This document shows, one piece after another, positions 1 through 8,021 of a stretch of 17,498 nt of DNA (position 1 is its first letter; every line of letters begins with the position of its first letter). The stretch is taken from the NCBI GenBank assembly GCA_030045295.1, contig JASIGD010000312.1:1-17498 (forward strand), given 5' to 3'. A program made the translations under genes and the position numbers. Under the pieces are notes generated by a model. That model saw only the letters and a list, made by a program, of their open reading frames with translations. It searched no databases and was not told where the DNA came from. This stretch comes from Streptosporangiaceae bacterium (GTDB lineage Bacteria > Actinomycetota > Actinomycetes > Streptosporangiales > Streptosporangiaceae).

Positions 1-2124
1 GCCGCGTGGCTGGTCCTGGCCGTGGCGCTGGCCGTGGTGGCGATCGGCGTCAAGCAGCCGACCAACAACTCGCTGGCCATCCCGGGTACCCAGTCACAGC
101 AGGGACTCAACCTGCTCAACCAGAAGTTCCCCGGCACGGGCGGCGCCCAGGCCCAGGTGGTGTTCTCGGTGTCCGCACCGAAGTCGCTCACCGGCTCGGC
201 GGAGCATCAGGCGGTCGAGGCCACCGTGGCCGAGCTGCGCAAGCTCCCGCAGGTCGTGAGCGTCCTTGACCCCTACCAGGCGGGGACGGTGTCCAAGAAC
301 GGGCGGATCGCCTACGCCGTGGTGGCCTACCCGGTCGCGGTGGCCGACGTGACGCCCAGGGCCCAGACTGCGCTGCTGGACTCCGGCGGCCCGGCCAAGG
401 CGGCCGGGATCACGGTCAACTTCGGCGGGCAGGTGGCCCAGGCCAGCACCAAGACTGACACCGATCTGATCGGGATCATCATCGCCTTCGTGGTCTTGCT
501 GATCGGCTTCGGTTCGGTGGTGGCCGGTATCTTGCCCCTGCTGTGCGCCGTCCTCGGCGTGCTGGTCACCAACCTGGCCTTGCTGGCCCTGACCGCGACG
601 ATCACTGAGTCCAGCACCGCCCCGATCCTGGCCACGATGATCGGGCTGGCCGTCGGGATCGACTACTCGCTGTTCGTCATGAACCGGCACCGGCAGCAGG
701 TCATCGACGGCATGGACCTGCACGAGTCGGCCGGGCGGGCGATCGCCACGTCCGGGTCCTCGGTCTGCTTCGCCGGCACGACCGTCCTGATCGCGCTGGC
801 CGCGCTCAGCATCGTCAAGATCCCCTTCTTGACCGTCATGGGGCTGTGCGCGGCCGGGGCGGTCGTCGTGGCGGTGCTGGCGGCGCTCACGCTCATGCCG
901 GCGCTGCTCGGCTTCGCCGGCCACCGGCTCATCACCTCGCGGTGGGCGCGCCGCAAGATGGCCAAGGCGGCCATCCCGGGTTATGAGCCGGCCTCCTGGC
1001 GCTACGCCCACGCGCTGAAGCGGGTGCCGGTCGCGGTGGTCCTGGCCGGGATCGTCATACCGTTGTTCGTGGCGGTGCCGTTCCTGCACATCCGCCTCGG
1101 CCTGCCCGACGGCGGCTCGCAGCCGACGAGCCAGACGACCAGGCGTGCTTATGACCTCATCAGCGAAGGCTTCGGCCCAGGGGCCAACGGACCCCTCCTG
1201 GTGGTGGTCTACGCGCCGGGGGGCATGAACGCCACGCAGAAGCAGGCCTTCACCAGCTTCTACGACCAGCAGACGGCGCACCTTCCTGCTGACGTGGCGG
1301 CCATCAGCCAGCCGATGCCCAACCCGGCCGGCGATGTGTTCTTGATCGAGGTGATCCCGAAGACCGGTCCCGACGACCCCGCCACGACCATGCTGGTCAA
1401 CCGGATCCGCACGGTGACCGCGGTCGGCCAGCGGACGTACGGCCTGGACACCTACGTCACCGGCCAGACGGCCCTCAACATCGATACCTCAGCCAAGCTG
1501 TCCGCGGCCCTGCCGGTCTACCTGGCCATCATCATCGTCTTGTGCCTGACCCTGCTGATCGTGGTGTTCCGCTCGCTGCTGGTGCCGATCGCGGCGGTGG
1601 TTGGTTACGTGCTCAGCATCCTGGCCGCTTTGGGCGCGGTGACCTTCGTGTTCCAGTGGGGTCACCTCGCCGGGATCTTCGGCGTCGCCAGCCCTGGACC
1701 GGTCCTCAGCTTCCTGCCGATCATCCTGCTCGGCGTCCTGTTCGGCCTGGCCATGGACTACGAGGTGTTCCTGGTGTCGCGGATGCGTGAGGAGTCGCTG
1801 CACAAGGACGCGACCACCGCCGTCCTCGACGGCTACACCGGCAGCGCCAAGGTGGTGGCGTCAGCGGGGATCATCATGACCGCGGTCTTCGCCAGCTTCA
1901 TCCTCTCGCCCGACCCGACCACCAAGTCCCTGGGCTTCGCGCTGGCCATCGGCGTCCTGATCGACGCCTTCGCGATCCGCATGACCGTCGTCCCGGCCAC
2001 CATGTTCATCTTCAAGGACGCTGCCTGGTGGCTGCCACGATGGATGGGGCGGGCACTGCCGAACCTCGACATCGAGGGCAGCAAGCTCGAGGAGCGCGAA
2101 CAGCGCCAAGCACAGCCTTCGTGA
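1..2124 (+). CDS. MMPL/RND-family transporter, 5' end cut by the window edge
   Basis: A polytopic inner-membrane exporter of the MMPL branch of the RND superfamily, expected to move lipids or hydrophobic compounds outward using the proton gradient. The frame is open from base 1, and 707 residues are visible. The first visible residues are already the first membrane helix, so only a short N-terminus is missing. An extracytoplasmic domain follows (about residues 18-150), then a block of helices (about 155-310), a second extracytoplasmic domain and a second helix block (about 505-680). Each helix block contains the Asp-Tyr pair typical of MMPL proton relays: D221-Y222 within GLAVGIDYSLF and D586-Y587 within FGLAMDYEVF. 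Full-length actinobacterial relatives are about 700-750 residues, so it looks intact apart from the edge. The flippase-like gene begins 13 nt after the stop and is probably cotranscribed. The substrate cannot be told from sequence. Confidence 0.95.
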   Translation, partial: AAWLVLAVALAVVAIGVKQPTNNSLAIPGTQSQQGLNLLNQKFPGTGGAQAQVVFSVSAPKSLTGSAEHQAVEATVAELRKLPQVVSVLDPYQAGTVSKNGRIAYAVVAYPVAVADVTPRAQTALLDSGGPAKAAGITVNFGGQVAQASTKTDTDLIGIIIAFVVLLIGFGSVVAGILPLLCAVLGVLVTNLALLALTATITESSTAPILATMIGLAVGIDYSLFVMNRHRQQVIDGMDLHESAGRAIATSGSSVCFAGTTVLIALAALSIVKIPFLTVMGLCAAGAVVVAVLAALTLMPALLGFAGHRLITSRWARRKMAKAAIPGYEPASWRYAHALKRVPVAVVLAGIVIPLFVAVPFLHIRLGLPDGGSQPTSQTTRRAYDLISEGFGPGANGPLLVVVYAPGGMNATQKQAFTSFYDQQTAHLPADVAAISQPMPNPAGDVFLIEVIPKTGPDDPATTMLVNRIRTVTAVGQRTYGLDTYVTGQTALNIDTSAKLSAALPVYLAIIIVLCLTLLIVVFRSLLVPIAAVVGYVLSILAALGAVTFVFQWGHLAGIFGVASPGPVLSFLPIILLGVLFGLAMDYEVFLVSRMREESLHKDATTAVLDGYTGSAKVVASAGIIMTAVFASFILSPDPTTKSLGFALAIGVLIDAFAIRMTVVPATMFIFKDAAWWLPRWMGRALPNLDIEGSKLEEREQRQAQPS

Positions 2125-2137
2125 CTTCGCTACCACG

Positions 2138-3220
2138 ATGGGCACGGACCGAGATTCCGGACGACAGGCGACCCCGGTGAAGAGCTACTGGAAGGCTTCG
2201 GTCCGTGCCTTGCTGATCGTCGGTATCGTCGCGGGCACCGCGGTCGCCATCTATTCTCAGCGGGCCACCATAGGCGACGGTCTGCATGACGTCAGGTACC
2301 TCAACTGGGCTTGGGTGGCGGCCGTCAGCCTGACCGAGATCCTGTCCATGCTGGCCATGGCGCTGCTTTACCAGACGCTGCTGGGGGCCAGCCAAGCCCG
2401 GCTCACGGTGACCTGGATCCTGACCTCCAGCTATATCGCCAATGGCATCAGCATCTCCGTGCCGGTGGTCGGCGCGGGCATGGCCGGCCGCCTGGCGTAC
2501 CAGCGGTTCCGCGAAGGCGGCGTCGACGCAGGCGCCGCCAGCCTCGCCCTCACCCTCGCCGGGATCGTGTCCGCCGTGACCCTCGCCCCTGTGGTCACGG
2601 CGGCCGCCGTGCTGTCCGGCAATCCGGCCGCATCCGCCAGTGGCCTCCTCGGCGCCATCGCCCTGCTGGCCGGGGCCGCCGTGATCGTGGTGGAATTGCG
2701 GTCCGAGCGAGGGCGGGTACGGCTGTTGCGGCTGATCGCCTTTTTCCTTCGCTGCTCGCAACGCGTCATCCGCCGCCCCAGGGGCCAAGCCGACGTCCTG
2801 GCCCAGGCGGTGCTGGCCACGGTCCAGCGGATGCGGCTGGGGAGATCCGTCTTGCCCCGGGCGCTACTGTGGGGTTCGATCAACTGGTGGGCCGACGTCG
2901 CCTGCCTGGCCTTCGCGCTGCGAGCGGCGGGCATCACCGACCTCTCGATCGGCAAGATCCTTCTGGTCTGGACCGCGGCTACCGGGGCTGTCAGCCTCAG
3001 CCCCACTCCCGCGGGCATCGGCGCAGTGGAAGTCGCCATGGCGGCCGCCCTGACCGCCGCCGGAGTCAAGGGTTCCCACGCCATCACAGCCATCTTGGTC
3101 TACCGGGTCACCACCTTTAAGGGCATCGGGACCCTCGGATCCCTGCTCTATCACCACAGAGGCGTGCGACATGGCACGGCGAATCACCCCGGAAGAGTGC
3201 GAGATGACACGACGAGCTGA
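2138..3220 (+). CDS. Flippase-like membrane protein (lysylphosphatidylglycerol synthase TM-domain family)
   Basis: A 360-residue multi-helix membrane protein of the PF03706/UPF0104 type, the flippase-like membrane half of MprF without the catalytic domain. Family features seen are an N-terminal basic stretch before the first helix (about residue 20), a central run of hydrophobic helices (about 50-185), a basic cytoplasmic loop rich in Arg (about 190-235), and the late motif SPTPAGIGAVEVAM (about 287-300), which matches the conserved PGGLG.VE element. A final YRVTTFKG helix follows. It lies 13 nt behind the MMPL exporter in the same direction, so a joint role in envelope lipid handling is likely but inferred. 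No clear ribosome site precedes the ATG at 2138. A GTG at 2177 in the same frame is an alternative start that would drop 13 hydrophilic residues. Substrate unknown. Confidence 0.85.
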   Translation: MGTDRDSGRQATPVKSYWKASVRALLIVGIVAGTAVAIYSQRATIGDGLHDVRYLNWAWVAAVSLTEILSMLAMALLYQTLLGASQARLTVTWILTSSYIANGISISVPVVGAGMAGRLAYQRFREGGVDAGAASLALTLAGIVSAVTLAPVVTAAAVLSGNPAASASGLLGAIALLAGAAVIVVELRSERGRVRLLRLIAFFLRCSQRVIRRPRGQADVLAQAVLATVQRMRLGRSVLPRALLWGSINWWADVACLAFALRAAGITDLSIGKILLVWTAATGAVSLSPTPAGIGAVEVAMAAALTAAGVKGSHAITAILVYRVTTFKGIGTLGSLLYHHRGVRHGTANHPGRVRDDTTS

Positions 3221-3270
3221 GCCGCTCATTGCCCGCCACGGGCTGGGTCGGAGACCTGCATCGCCGGTGT

Positions 3271-3295
3271 CGTGGACCGAGTCACGCGGTCCACG
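3271..3295 (+). terminator. Strong stem-loop after the flippase-like gene
   Basis: A perfect 9-bp stem (3271-3279 paired with 3287-3295) closes a 7-nt loop, beginning 50 nt after the stop at 3220. No T-run follows, which is common for actinobacterial terminators. It could also be an operator, since the arms form a dyad, but its position at the end of a two-gene unit favours termination. Confidence 0.5.
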
Positions 3296-3354
3296 GGCCG
3301 GGGCAGGCGATCCTGGAATGCGCAAATAAACTCGCCTGACGTGCAAATATGTCG

Positions 3355-3427
3355 AGCCGGTGAGTGGATCCGAACCGCCGGCCTCCCCTTTACAAGACGG
3401 CTGCTCTGCCTGCTGATCTACGCTGGC
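3355..3427 (-). pseudogene. Decayed tRNA-Thr (TGT anticodon)-like sequence
   Basis: The minus strand reads as a 73-nt cloverleaf with every segment of normal size: 7-nt acceptor arms, 8-nt D-loop, 7-nt anticodon loop CTTGTAA (anticodon at 3392-3394), 5-nt variable loop and 7-nt T-loop. The primary sequence resembles actinobacterial tRNA-Thr. Pairing is damaged in every stem: A-C and C-A in the acceptor, A-G in the D-stem, G-G twice in the anticodon stem, and C-A in the T-stem. The T-loop is TTCGGAT, so the near-universal A58 is G. No CCA follows the discriminator base. Six mismatches make it very unlikely to work as a tRNA. It is best read as a pseudogene, perhaps left by an integrated element or a partial tRNA duplication. 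Confidence 0.75.
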
Positions 3428-3591
3428 GCAAGACTCCCGGGCATGGTCGCCGACTGCCCTCCTGGCCGCGAAAACCGCCTGCTCACCTGCGGATTCTCCC
3501 ACCGATGGGTAGTGCCCGGCATGCCTGGCGACCCCGAACGGCCGGCCGGCGCGGGTAGGCGCCGACAGAGGCCGACGTGGCGAACCAGCAC

Positions 3592-3621
3592 TTGACCATG
3601 GCGAGCGTGCCGCGTGATCAT
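3592..3621 (+). promoter_or_regulatory. Possible promoter for the small membrane protein gene
   Basis: TTGACC (3592-3597) and GATCAT (3616-3621) are spaced by 18 nt, about 77 nt ahead of the ATG at 3699. The -35 is a good match (5 of 6 to TTGACA). The -10 keeps the important second A and last T only. Inferred from sequence alone. Confidence 0.3.
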
Positions 3622-3698
3622 GGAATCCGCGTGGCGCCTGCCTGCGGAAGGACCGGACCCTCGGGCGGGGTGGGTGCCGCCGAGATCCAGGTTATGCG

Positions 3699-4451
3699 AT
3701 GAGGCTTCTGAAAAGAGGCAGGGGCGAAACGACCTCTCCAGCCGATGGCATGCCGACTACCAACGTGCGCGGGCGTTCTGGCCCCGGCCGGAGGCCGACG
3801 GCCAGGGTCGCGAGGACGACTATCATTTCCGGAATCGCCTTCGCCGTCTTGTTCACTGCTGGCTTGGTTCTGGTCGACCAGATCCCCCGGCTGGACTCAC
3901 CGGACAGCACCTACATGGCCTTCTACACGACCGGATCGGGCAGGGTGCTGGTGACGGTGGGCCTGTATCTGGTGCCGTTCGCCGGCATCGCTTTCCTCCA
4001 GTTCATGGTGGCGTTCAGGGTACTGCTCGACCGCCCGGCCGACCTCACTCAGGGCCTGCAGCTGGCGTCGGGGGTGGCCTTCGTCTGCATGCTGTTCGCG
4101 GGGACCGCGGCCGCGGGTGCGGTAGCGCTGATGCTTTATTTCGTGAACGTCCCGGCGCCGCCGGTCAGCGTGGACCGGGTGCTGACCAGCATCGGCTACG
4201 GGCTGGTGTTCGTGTACGGCACCCGGATGGCCGGCATGTTCACGATCACCACCACGACGCTGGCGCAGAGGGCCGGGCTTATGCCGCGGTGGCTGGCGGT
4301 CCTCAGCTACCTGATGGCCGCGTTCCTGCTGGTCACTACTACAACGCAGCCAGCCACGCTGCTGGTGTACCCGGCCTGGGTGCTGATCTTGAGCTTCGCC
4401 CTGGTGCGGAGCGCACGCCGCCTGCCGGCGCCGGCGCCCGCCGCCGACTGA
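3699..4451 (+). CDS. Small membrane protein of unknown function, about six helices
   Basis: A 250-residue protein that I do not recognise beyond being an integral membrane protein. The first 40 residues are hydrophilic and Arg-rich. Hydrophobic segments then lie at about 41-58, 81-105, 121-148, 160-180, 198-215 and 219-236, giving a likely six-helix protein with a short Pro/Ala tail. No catalytic motif is evident. A Thr-rich patch (TTTTL at 185-189, TTTT at 213-216) repeats near the last helices. G/C bias at third codon positions supports this frame over the longer open frame that overlaps it. The ribosome site before the ATG at 3699 is weak, so the true start could be further in, for example at residue 18. 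It converges on the next gene with only 35 bp between stops. Confidence 0.75.
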   Translation: MRLLKRGRGETTSPADGMPTTNVRGRSGPGRRPTARVARTTIISGIAFAVLFTAGLVLVDQIPRLDSPDSTYMAFYTTGSGRVLVTVGLYLVPFAGIAFLQFMVAFRVLLDRPADLTQGLQLASGVAFVCMLFAGTAAAGAVALMLYFVNVPAPPVSVDRVLTSIGYGLVFVYGTRMAGMFTITTTTLAQRAGLMPRWLAVLSYLMAAFLLVTTTTQPATLLVYPAWVLILSFALVRSARRLPAPAPAAD

Positions 4452-4486
4452 GACGGCAAGCTTGCTATCCGCTGCCTGGGGCCTGG

Positions 4487-5137
4487 TCAGACGGTCATCA
4501 GTTGCATGTAGGTGTTCTGCAGCTCGTCTTGGACGACATGGGCCTCACCCGCGACCGTCCGCAGCGCCAGATCCCGGTCCGGCGTCCGCGCGCGGTAACG
4601 CCAGCCTGGCGGGAGGTGCAGGCGATCACCCAGGGCGGGCAGGGAATCCAGGGTCAGGCCGTCGTCCACGATGTGCGAGTACGCCTGCATGACGTAGGTC
4701 CGGCCGTCCGGGGTCAGCATCTCGTACACCGGCCGTCCGGCCGTGAAAAACCACTCCGTGTCCCGTTTGATCGCCATGTCGCGGTAGTACCGCTCGCCCG
4801 GCTGGCCGGCCGGATCCAACCCGGCCGGGACAGGCAGTTCGGCGACCCAGCGGGCCTGCAGGCCGCCGAACGACCGGATCTCGCCGGTGGCGTGCGCGGT
4901 GATCCGGTCCAGCGTCCAGAAACGCGGGCCGTTCAGGAGCACCGCTGGAACCCCCAAGTCCTTGGCCAGCTGGCCCGGGTCCAGCGACTGCCATTTCGCG
5001 GGCGGGCAGTCGTTGAGACCCGTGGTGTTGTACACCGCGGCTGTGAGCTGGCCTTCCTGACTGGTGACGAGGAGGATCTCCCCGTACCGGACACCCCGCA
5101 GATCTACGCGGGAGGTTGGGGCGGAGGGGCTGGTCAT
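4487..5137 (-). CDS. Conserved protein of unknown function downstream of the P450
   Basis: A soluble-looking 216-residue protein with no signal peptide or membrane segment. I recall similar uncharacterised bacterial proteins sharing the pattern of a YNTTGLNDCP segment, an LNGPRFWTLD segment, a YEMLTPDGRTYVMQAYSHIVD segment and a VQDELQNTYMQ end, but I know no assigned function. The start at 5137 is chosen because GGGAG (5146-5150 on the minus strand) sits 8 nt upstream. The frame stays open 18 codons further but without a comparable site. It is the last gene of the minus-strand run, 111 bp after the P450 stop, so it may be cotranscribed with the P450 operon. A weak inverted repeat lies between them. 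Confidence 0.75.
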   Translation of the reverse strand: MTSPSAPTSRVDLRGVRYGEILLVTSQEGQLTAAVYNTTGLNDCPPAKWQSLDPGQLAKDLGVPAVLLNGPRFWTLDRITAHATGEIRSFGGLQARWVAELPVPAGLDPAGQPGERYYRDMAIKRDTEWFFTAGRPVYEMLTPDGRTYVMQAYSHIVDDGLTLDSLPALGDRLHLPPGWRYRARTPDRDLALRTVAGEAHVVQDELQNTYMQLMTV

Positions 5138-5248
5138 CTGTGATTCTCCCTTCCAGGGCAGGAGAGGGCGCCAGATCTGGGACCCACTCATCGTGGCAGC
5201 GGCTATTGCGCTCCCGGCCCGGCGCGCCCGCCTAAGCTGCCCGCCGGG

Positions 5249-6460
5249 CTAGCCGATCCGGCACGCGTCGTAGGCGACCTGCAGGTGGAGCGGCCCCCGC
5301 AGCACAGGGCTTGGCCGGTAGGGCGGCGGATCTTGGATCAGTCTCGGGTTGTCAAGCCGGGTGGCCAGCGTGGCGAGCGCCAGGTGGACCTCCAGCCGGG
5401 CCAGCGGCGCGCCGAAGCAGTAGTGGATGCCGCTGCCGAAGCCCAGGTGCTGGTTGTCGGGGCGGTCCGGGTCGAACCGGTCGGGGTCGGCGAACCGGCC
5501 CGGGTCCCGGTTAGCCGCGGCGATCAGCAGCGTCAGGCGCGAGCCCTTGGAGATCGTGGTGCCATCGATGGTGATGTCCTGGAGCGCGGCGCGGTTGGGC
5601 AGGTACTGCACCGGCGGCTCGAACCGCAGCAACTCCTCCACCATCGGGATCACCCACGCGGGTTCCCGCTTCAGCCGGGCCAGGACGTCCGGGTTCCGCA
5701 GCAGGGTCAGCGCGCCGTTGGCGATGAGGTTGACCGTGGTCTCGTGGCCGGCGATCAGCAGCATCACCCCGTGGACCTGCAGGTCCAGATCAGTCATGGC
5801 GTCTGCTGAGTCGTCGTTGGCCAGGCCCGACAGCATCGAGTCGTCGGGCGAGGCCCGGTGCTTCTTGATGAGCTCTCCCAGGTAGGTAAACAAAGCGAGC
5901 AGCCCCTCGTCACGCCGCTTGATCACGTCCTGGCTGTCCTGCAGGTTCGCCGCGTCGAGCCCGCCGGCGACTGCCCCGGCCCATCCCCGGAACTGCGGCT
6001 CGTCGGCGGGCGGGACGCCCAGCAGCCGGCAGATCACCGCCACCGGCAGCGGATAGGCCAAATCGTCGACCAGGTCGACCTCTCCGGAGTCGGGGAAGGC
6101 GCCTATCAGGGTGTCGATCTGGCGGCGGATCTCTGCCTCCTGGCCGCTCACCAGGCCCGGGCTGTCCGGGGGGCCGAAGAAGCGGGTCACCTCCCGGCGC
6201 AGCCGGTCGTGACTCGGCGGGTCCCGGTCGATGAACGGCATGACATCCGTGATGATCCGGTCACCCGGATCGGTCAGGGTGTGCGGATCGGAACTCAACC
6301 GGGGATCGTGCAAGAGAGCCAGCACGTCGTCGTAACGCCCGACAGCGTAGCTGCGCTCGTCCAGCGGAATGACCCGGTGGCGGCGCAACTGCGCGTACAG
6401 CGGCCAAGGGTTGTGCCGGTTGGCCTGCTCGCCCACCTGGTGCATGAGGTCGCTGCTCAC
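5249..6460 (-). CDS. Cytochrome P450
   Basis: A soluble class I bacterial P450 of 403 residues, a typical length, that would oxidise a small organic substrate using O2 and two electrons from a ferredoxin. All landmarks are present: the C-helix DPPSHDRLRR (about 80-89), the oxygen-activating I-helix AGHETT (237-242), the K-helix ExxR as E276-L-L-R279, and the heme loop FGSGIHYCFG with Cys348 as heme ligand. The start is GTG at 6460, which overlaps the reductase stop as GTGA, with GGAAGGAG upstream. An ATG five codons later is the alternative. It is the third gene of a ferredoxin-reductase-P450 set, so its redox partners are encoded directly upstream. Overall it looks like the large actinobacterial secondary-metabolism group of P450s, but I cannot name a subfamily or substrate. 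Confidence 0.97.
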   Translation of the reverse strand: MSSDLMHQVGEQANRHNPWPLYAQLRRHRVIPLDERSYAVGRYDDVLALLHDPRLSSDPHTLTDPGDRIITDVMPFIDRDPPSHDRLRREVTRFFGPPDSPGLVSGQEAEIRRQIDTLIGAFPDSGEVDLVDDLAYPLPVAVICRLLGVPPADEPQFRGWAGAVAGGLDAANLQDSQDVIKRRDEGLLALFTYLGELIKKHRASPDDSMLSGLANDDSADAMTDLDLQVHGVMLLIAGHETTVNLIANGALTLLRNPDVLARLKREPAWVIPMVEELLRFEPPVQYLPNRAALQDITIDGTTISKGSRLTLLIAAANRDPGRFADPDRFDPDRPDNQHLGFGSGIHYCFGAPLARLEVHLALATLATRLDNPRLIQDPPPYRPSPVLRGPLHLQVAYDACRIG

Positions 6461-7827
6461 CGGTGCTCCTTCCCGGCGCCCACCCGCTGGGCCCTCATGC
6501 TGGTCGGCGAACGGCCGCTCACGATGACCGTGGGCAACTCATAGGGAGCGCTGGGATCTGGGAAACGGGCGTCCTCGGGCACATTGCCCTCGGCGACCCC
6601 GACCGGAACGGGCGGCGGCAGCGCTTGCTCGATCAGGTGCCGGTAGTACTCCAGGTAGCGGCCATGGTTGAACGTCACCGCGGCCACTACCCGGTCCCCA
6701 TCCAGGTAGGCAGCAGCAAACCGGCCGTCCTGGGCCGATCCCTGGGTCACCAGGATCTGGCTGCCGAGCGTCGGCACGCCCACGGACTTGATGTTCGTCC
6801 CGAACTGCACCGACCAGAACGAGGGAATGCTCACGTGCGCTTCGCGGTCTGCGCTGTGGCAGATCATGTTGTGCGCTGCCACCTGCGCCCCGACCACGGC
6901 GTTCTCCCAGTGCTCCAGGGCCAGGAACTCGTACTCATAGAGCGCATGAGGGAACCGGGCCACATCGCCGGCCGCGAACACGTCATCGACCGCCATCCCG
7001 TTGATGGCATAGGCGCGGCCGCCGGGATCACACGAGAGCCCCAGCGGGCCGGCCACGAGCCCGGAGCTGGCTAGCCACTCGGTGTTACGGAGCGCGCCCA
7101 GCGCAATCACGGCTAGGTCGGCCTTCACGGTGGTCCCGTCCGAGAGCGAGGCGGCGCGGAACCGGCCGCCGCTGCCTTCCAGCGCCTCCACCGTGACGTC
7201 GCAGCGAAGGTCGACGCCCGCGGCCCGCTGCAGCCCGGCCGCTACCTCGCCCACCACCCCGCCCAGCGATCCGACGAGCGGGTTCTCCGCCCGCTCCACC
7301 ACCGTGACCGCAAGGCCCCGCTGGCGGCAGAGCGACGCGACCTCCGACCCGGTGAAACCGGTGCCAATCACGAGCACCCGTTCGGGCCCGGCGTCCAGCA
7401 GGTCCCGGATCAGCCGGGAATCCTCCCTGGTCCTGATCCCCCGTACTCCCTCCAGCGCCGCCTGTTCGGCGTGCGGCCAGGGCCGGTTGCGGACCCCGGT
7501 GGCGATCAGCACCCGGTCGTACGGGAGGCGGGCGCCGTCGGCCAGCACGACCTCCCGGGCACGGCGGTCCAGAGCGGTGGCGGGCATCCCCAGCCGCCAG
7601 TCCACCTCGCCGAGGTCGGCGAGCCGCGGCAGGGCGGTGTGCTCGGGCGGTACCCAGTCACTGAGCGCGACCTTGGACAGCGCCGGGCGGTCATACGGCT
7701 CATGCCGCTCGTCGCCGACGATGGTCAGCGAGCCGGTGAACCCATCCCGCCGCAGCGTTTCCGCCGCCCGCAGACCGGCCAGCGAGGCGCCGACAATGAC
7801 GATCCGCTCCGGCCCGGAATTGTTCAC
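6457..7827 (-). CDS. FAD-dependent ferredoxin reductase of the P450 operon
   Basis: A 456-residue pyridine nucleotide-disulfide-type oxidoreductase that would pass electrons from NAD(P)H through FAD to the ferredoxin encoded just upstream. The N-terminal FAD fold shows IVIVGASLAG (residues 9-18). A second Rossmann motif, VLVIGTGFTGSEVAS, lies near the middle (about 150-165), and DDVFAAGDVARF marks the C-terminal FAD contact. The start is GTG at 7827, because it overlaps the ferredoxin stop as GTGA and places the FAD motif at the usual distance. An open extension upstream to 7995 merely overlaps the ferredoxin frame. Rubredoxin/rhodocoxin-reductase-like relatives are usually about 400-420 residues. 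Here a Pro-rich tail of about 53 residues follows the last recognisable fold segment, and its role is unknown. Confidence 0.95.
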   Translation of the reverse strand: MNNSGPERIVIVGASLAGLRAAETLRRDGFTGSLTIVGDERHEPYDRPALSKVALSDWVPPEHTALPRLADLGEVDWRLGMPATALDRRAREVVLADGARLPYDRVLIATGVRNRPWPHAEQAALEGVRGIRTREDSRLIRDLLDAGPERVLVIGTGFTGSEVASLCRQRGLAVTVVERAENPLVGSLGGVVGEVAAGLQRAAGVDLRCDVTVEALEGSGGRFRAASLSDGTTVKADLAVIALGALRNTEWLASSGLVAGPLGLSCDPGGRAYAINGMAVDDVFAAGDVARFPHALYEYEFLALEHWENAVVGAQVAAHNMICHSADREAHVSIPSFWSVQFGTNIKSVGVPTLGSQILVTQGSAQDGRFAAAYLDGDRVVAAVTFNHGRYLEYYRHLIEQALPPPVPVGVAEGNVPEDARFPDPSAPYELPTVIVSGRSPTSMRAQRVGAGKEHR

Positions 7828-8021
7828 GGCTGTCCCCGCTCGACCGCGATGGCCTGCACCGGGCAGGCAGCCGCCGCTCGCAGCACCCGCTCCGTCAGCT
7901 CGTCGTCGGGCTGCGGATCGTACAGCAGCGCCTCCTCGCCGTAGATCCGGAACGCTTCCGGCGCTAGGAACGCGCACTGCGCATAACCCTGGCATGCGGC
8001 AAGATCAACGACGATTTTCAT
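7824..8021 (-). CDS. [3Fe-4S]-type ferredoxin, P450 electron carrier
   Basis: A 65-residue small acidic ferredoxin expected to carry single electrons from the reductase to the P450. Cysteines lie at C10, C16 and C53-P in the pattern CQGYAQC ... CP. The position that would be the fourth cluster ligand in a 4Fe-4S protein is a Tyr, which indicates a 3Fe-4S cluster as in many actinobacterial P450 ferredoxins. The start at 8021 is preceded by GGGAGG (within 8025-8032 on the minus strand) at good spacing. The TGA stop overlaps the GTG start of the reductase by three bases, so translation is probably coupled. It is the first gene of the operon. Confidence 0.95.
   Translation of the reverse strand: MKIVVDLAACQGYAQCAFLAPEAFRIYGEEALLYDPQPDDELTERVLRAAAACPVQAIAVERGQP

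Larger units (their letters stand above)
3221..3698. other. 478-bp intergenic region
   Basis: No convincing protein gene is present. The stretch holds the 9-bp stem-loop (3271-3295), the tRNA-Thr-like pseudogene (3355-3427, minus strand) and a possible promoter (3592-3621) ahead of the next plus-strand gene. Short reading frames here show neither a ribosome site nor the G/C third-position bias of neighbouring genes. Confidence 0.6.

Noticed and set aside
94..1281. 395-codon minus-strand open frame
   Set aside because: It lies wholly opposite the MMPL gene; its His/Arg/Asp-rich translation is a shadow of that gene.
3614..5143. Long plus-strand open frame of 509 codons
   Set aside because: It overlaps two better genes (3699-4451 on + and 4487-5137 on -), has no coherent domain and an Arg/Gly/Pro-rich translation typical of an off-frame read of GC-rich DNA.
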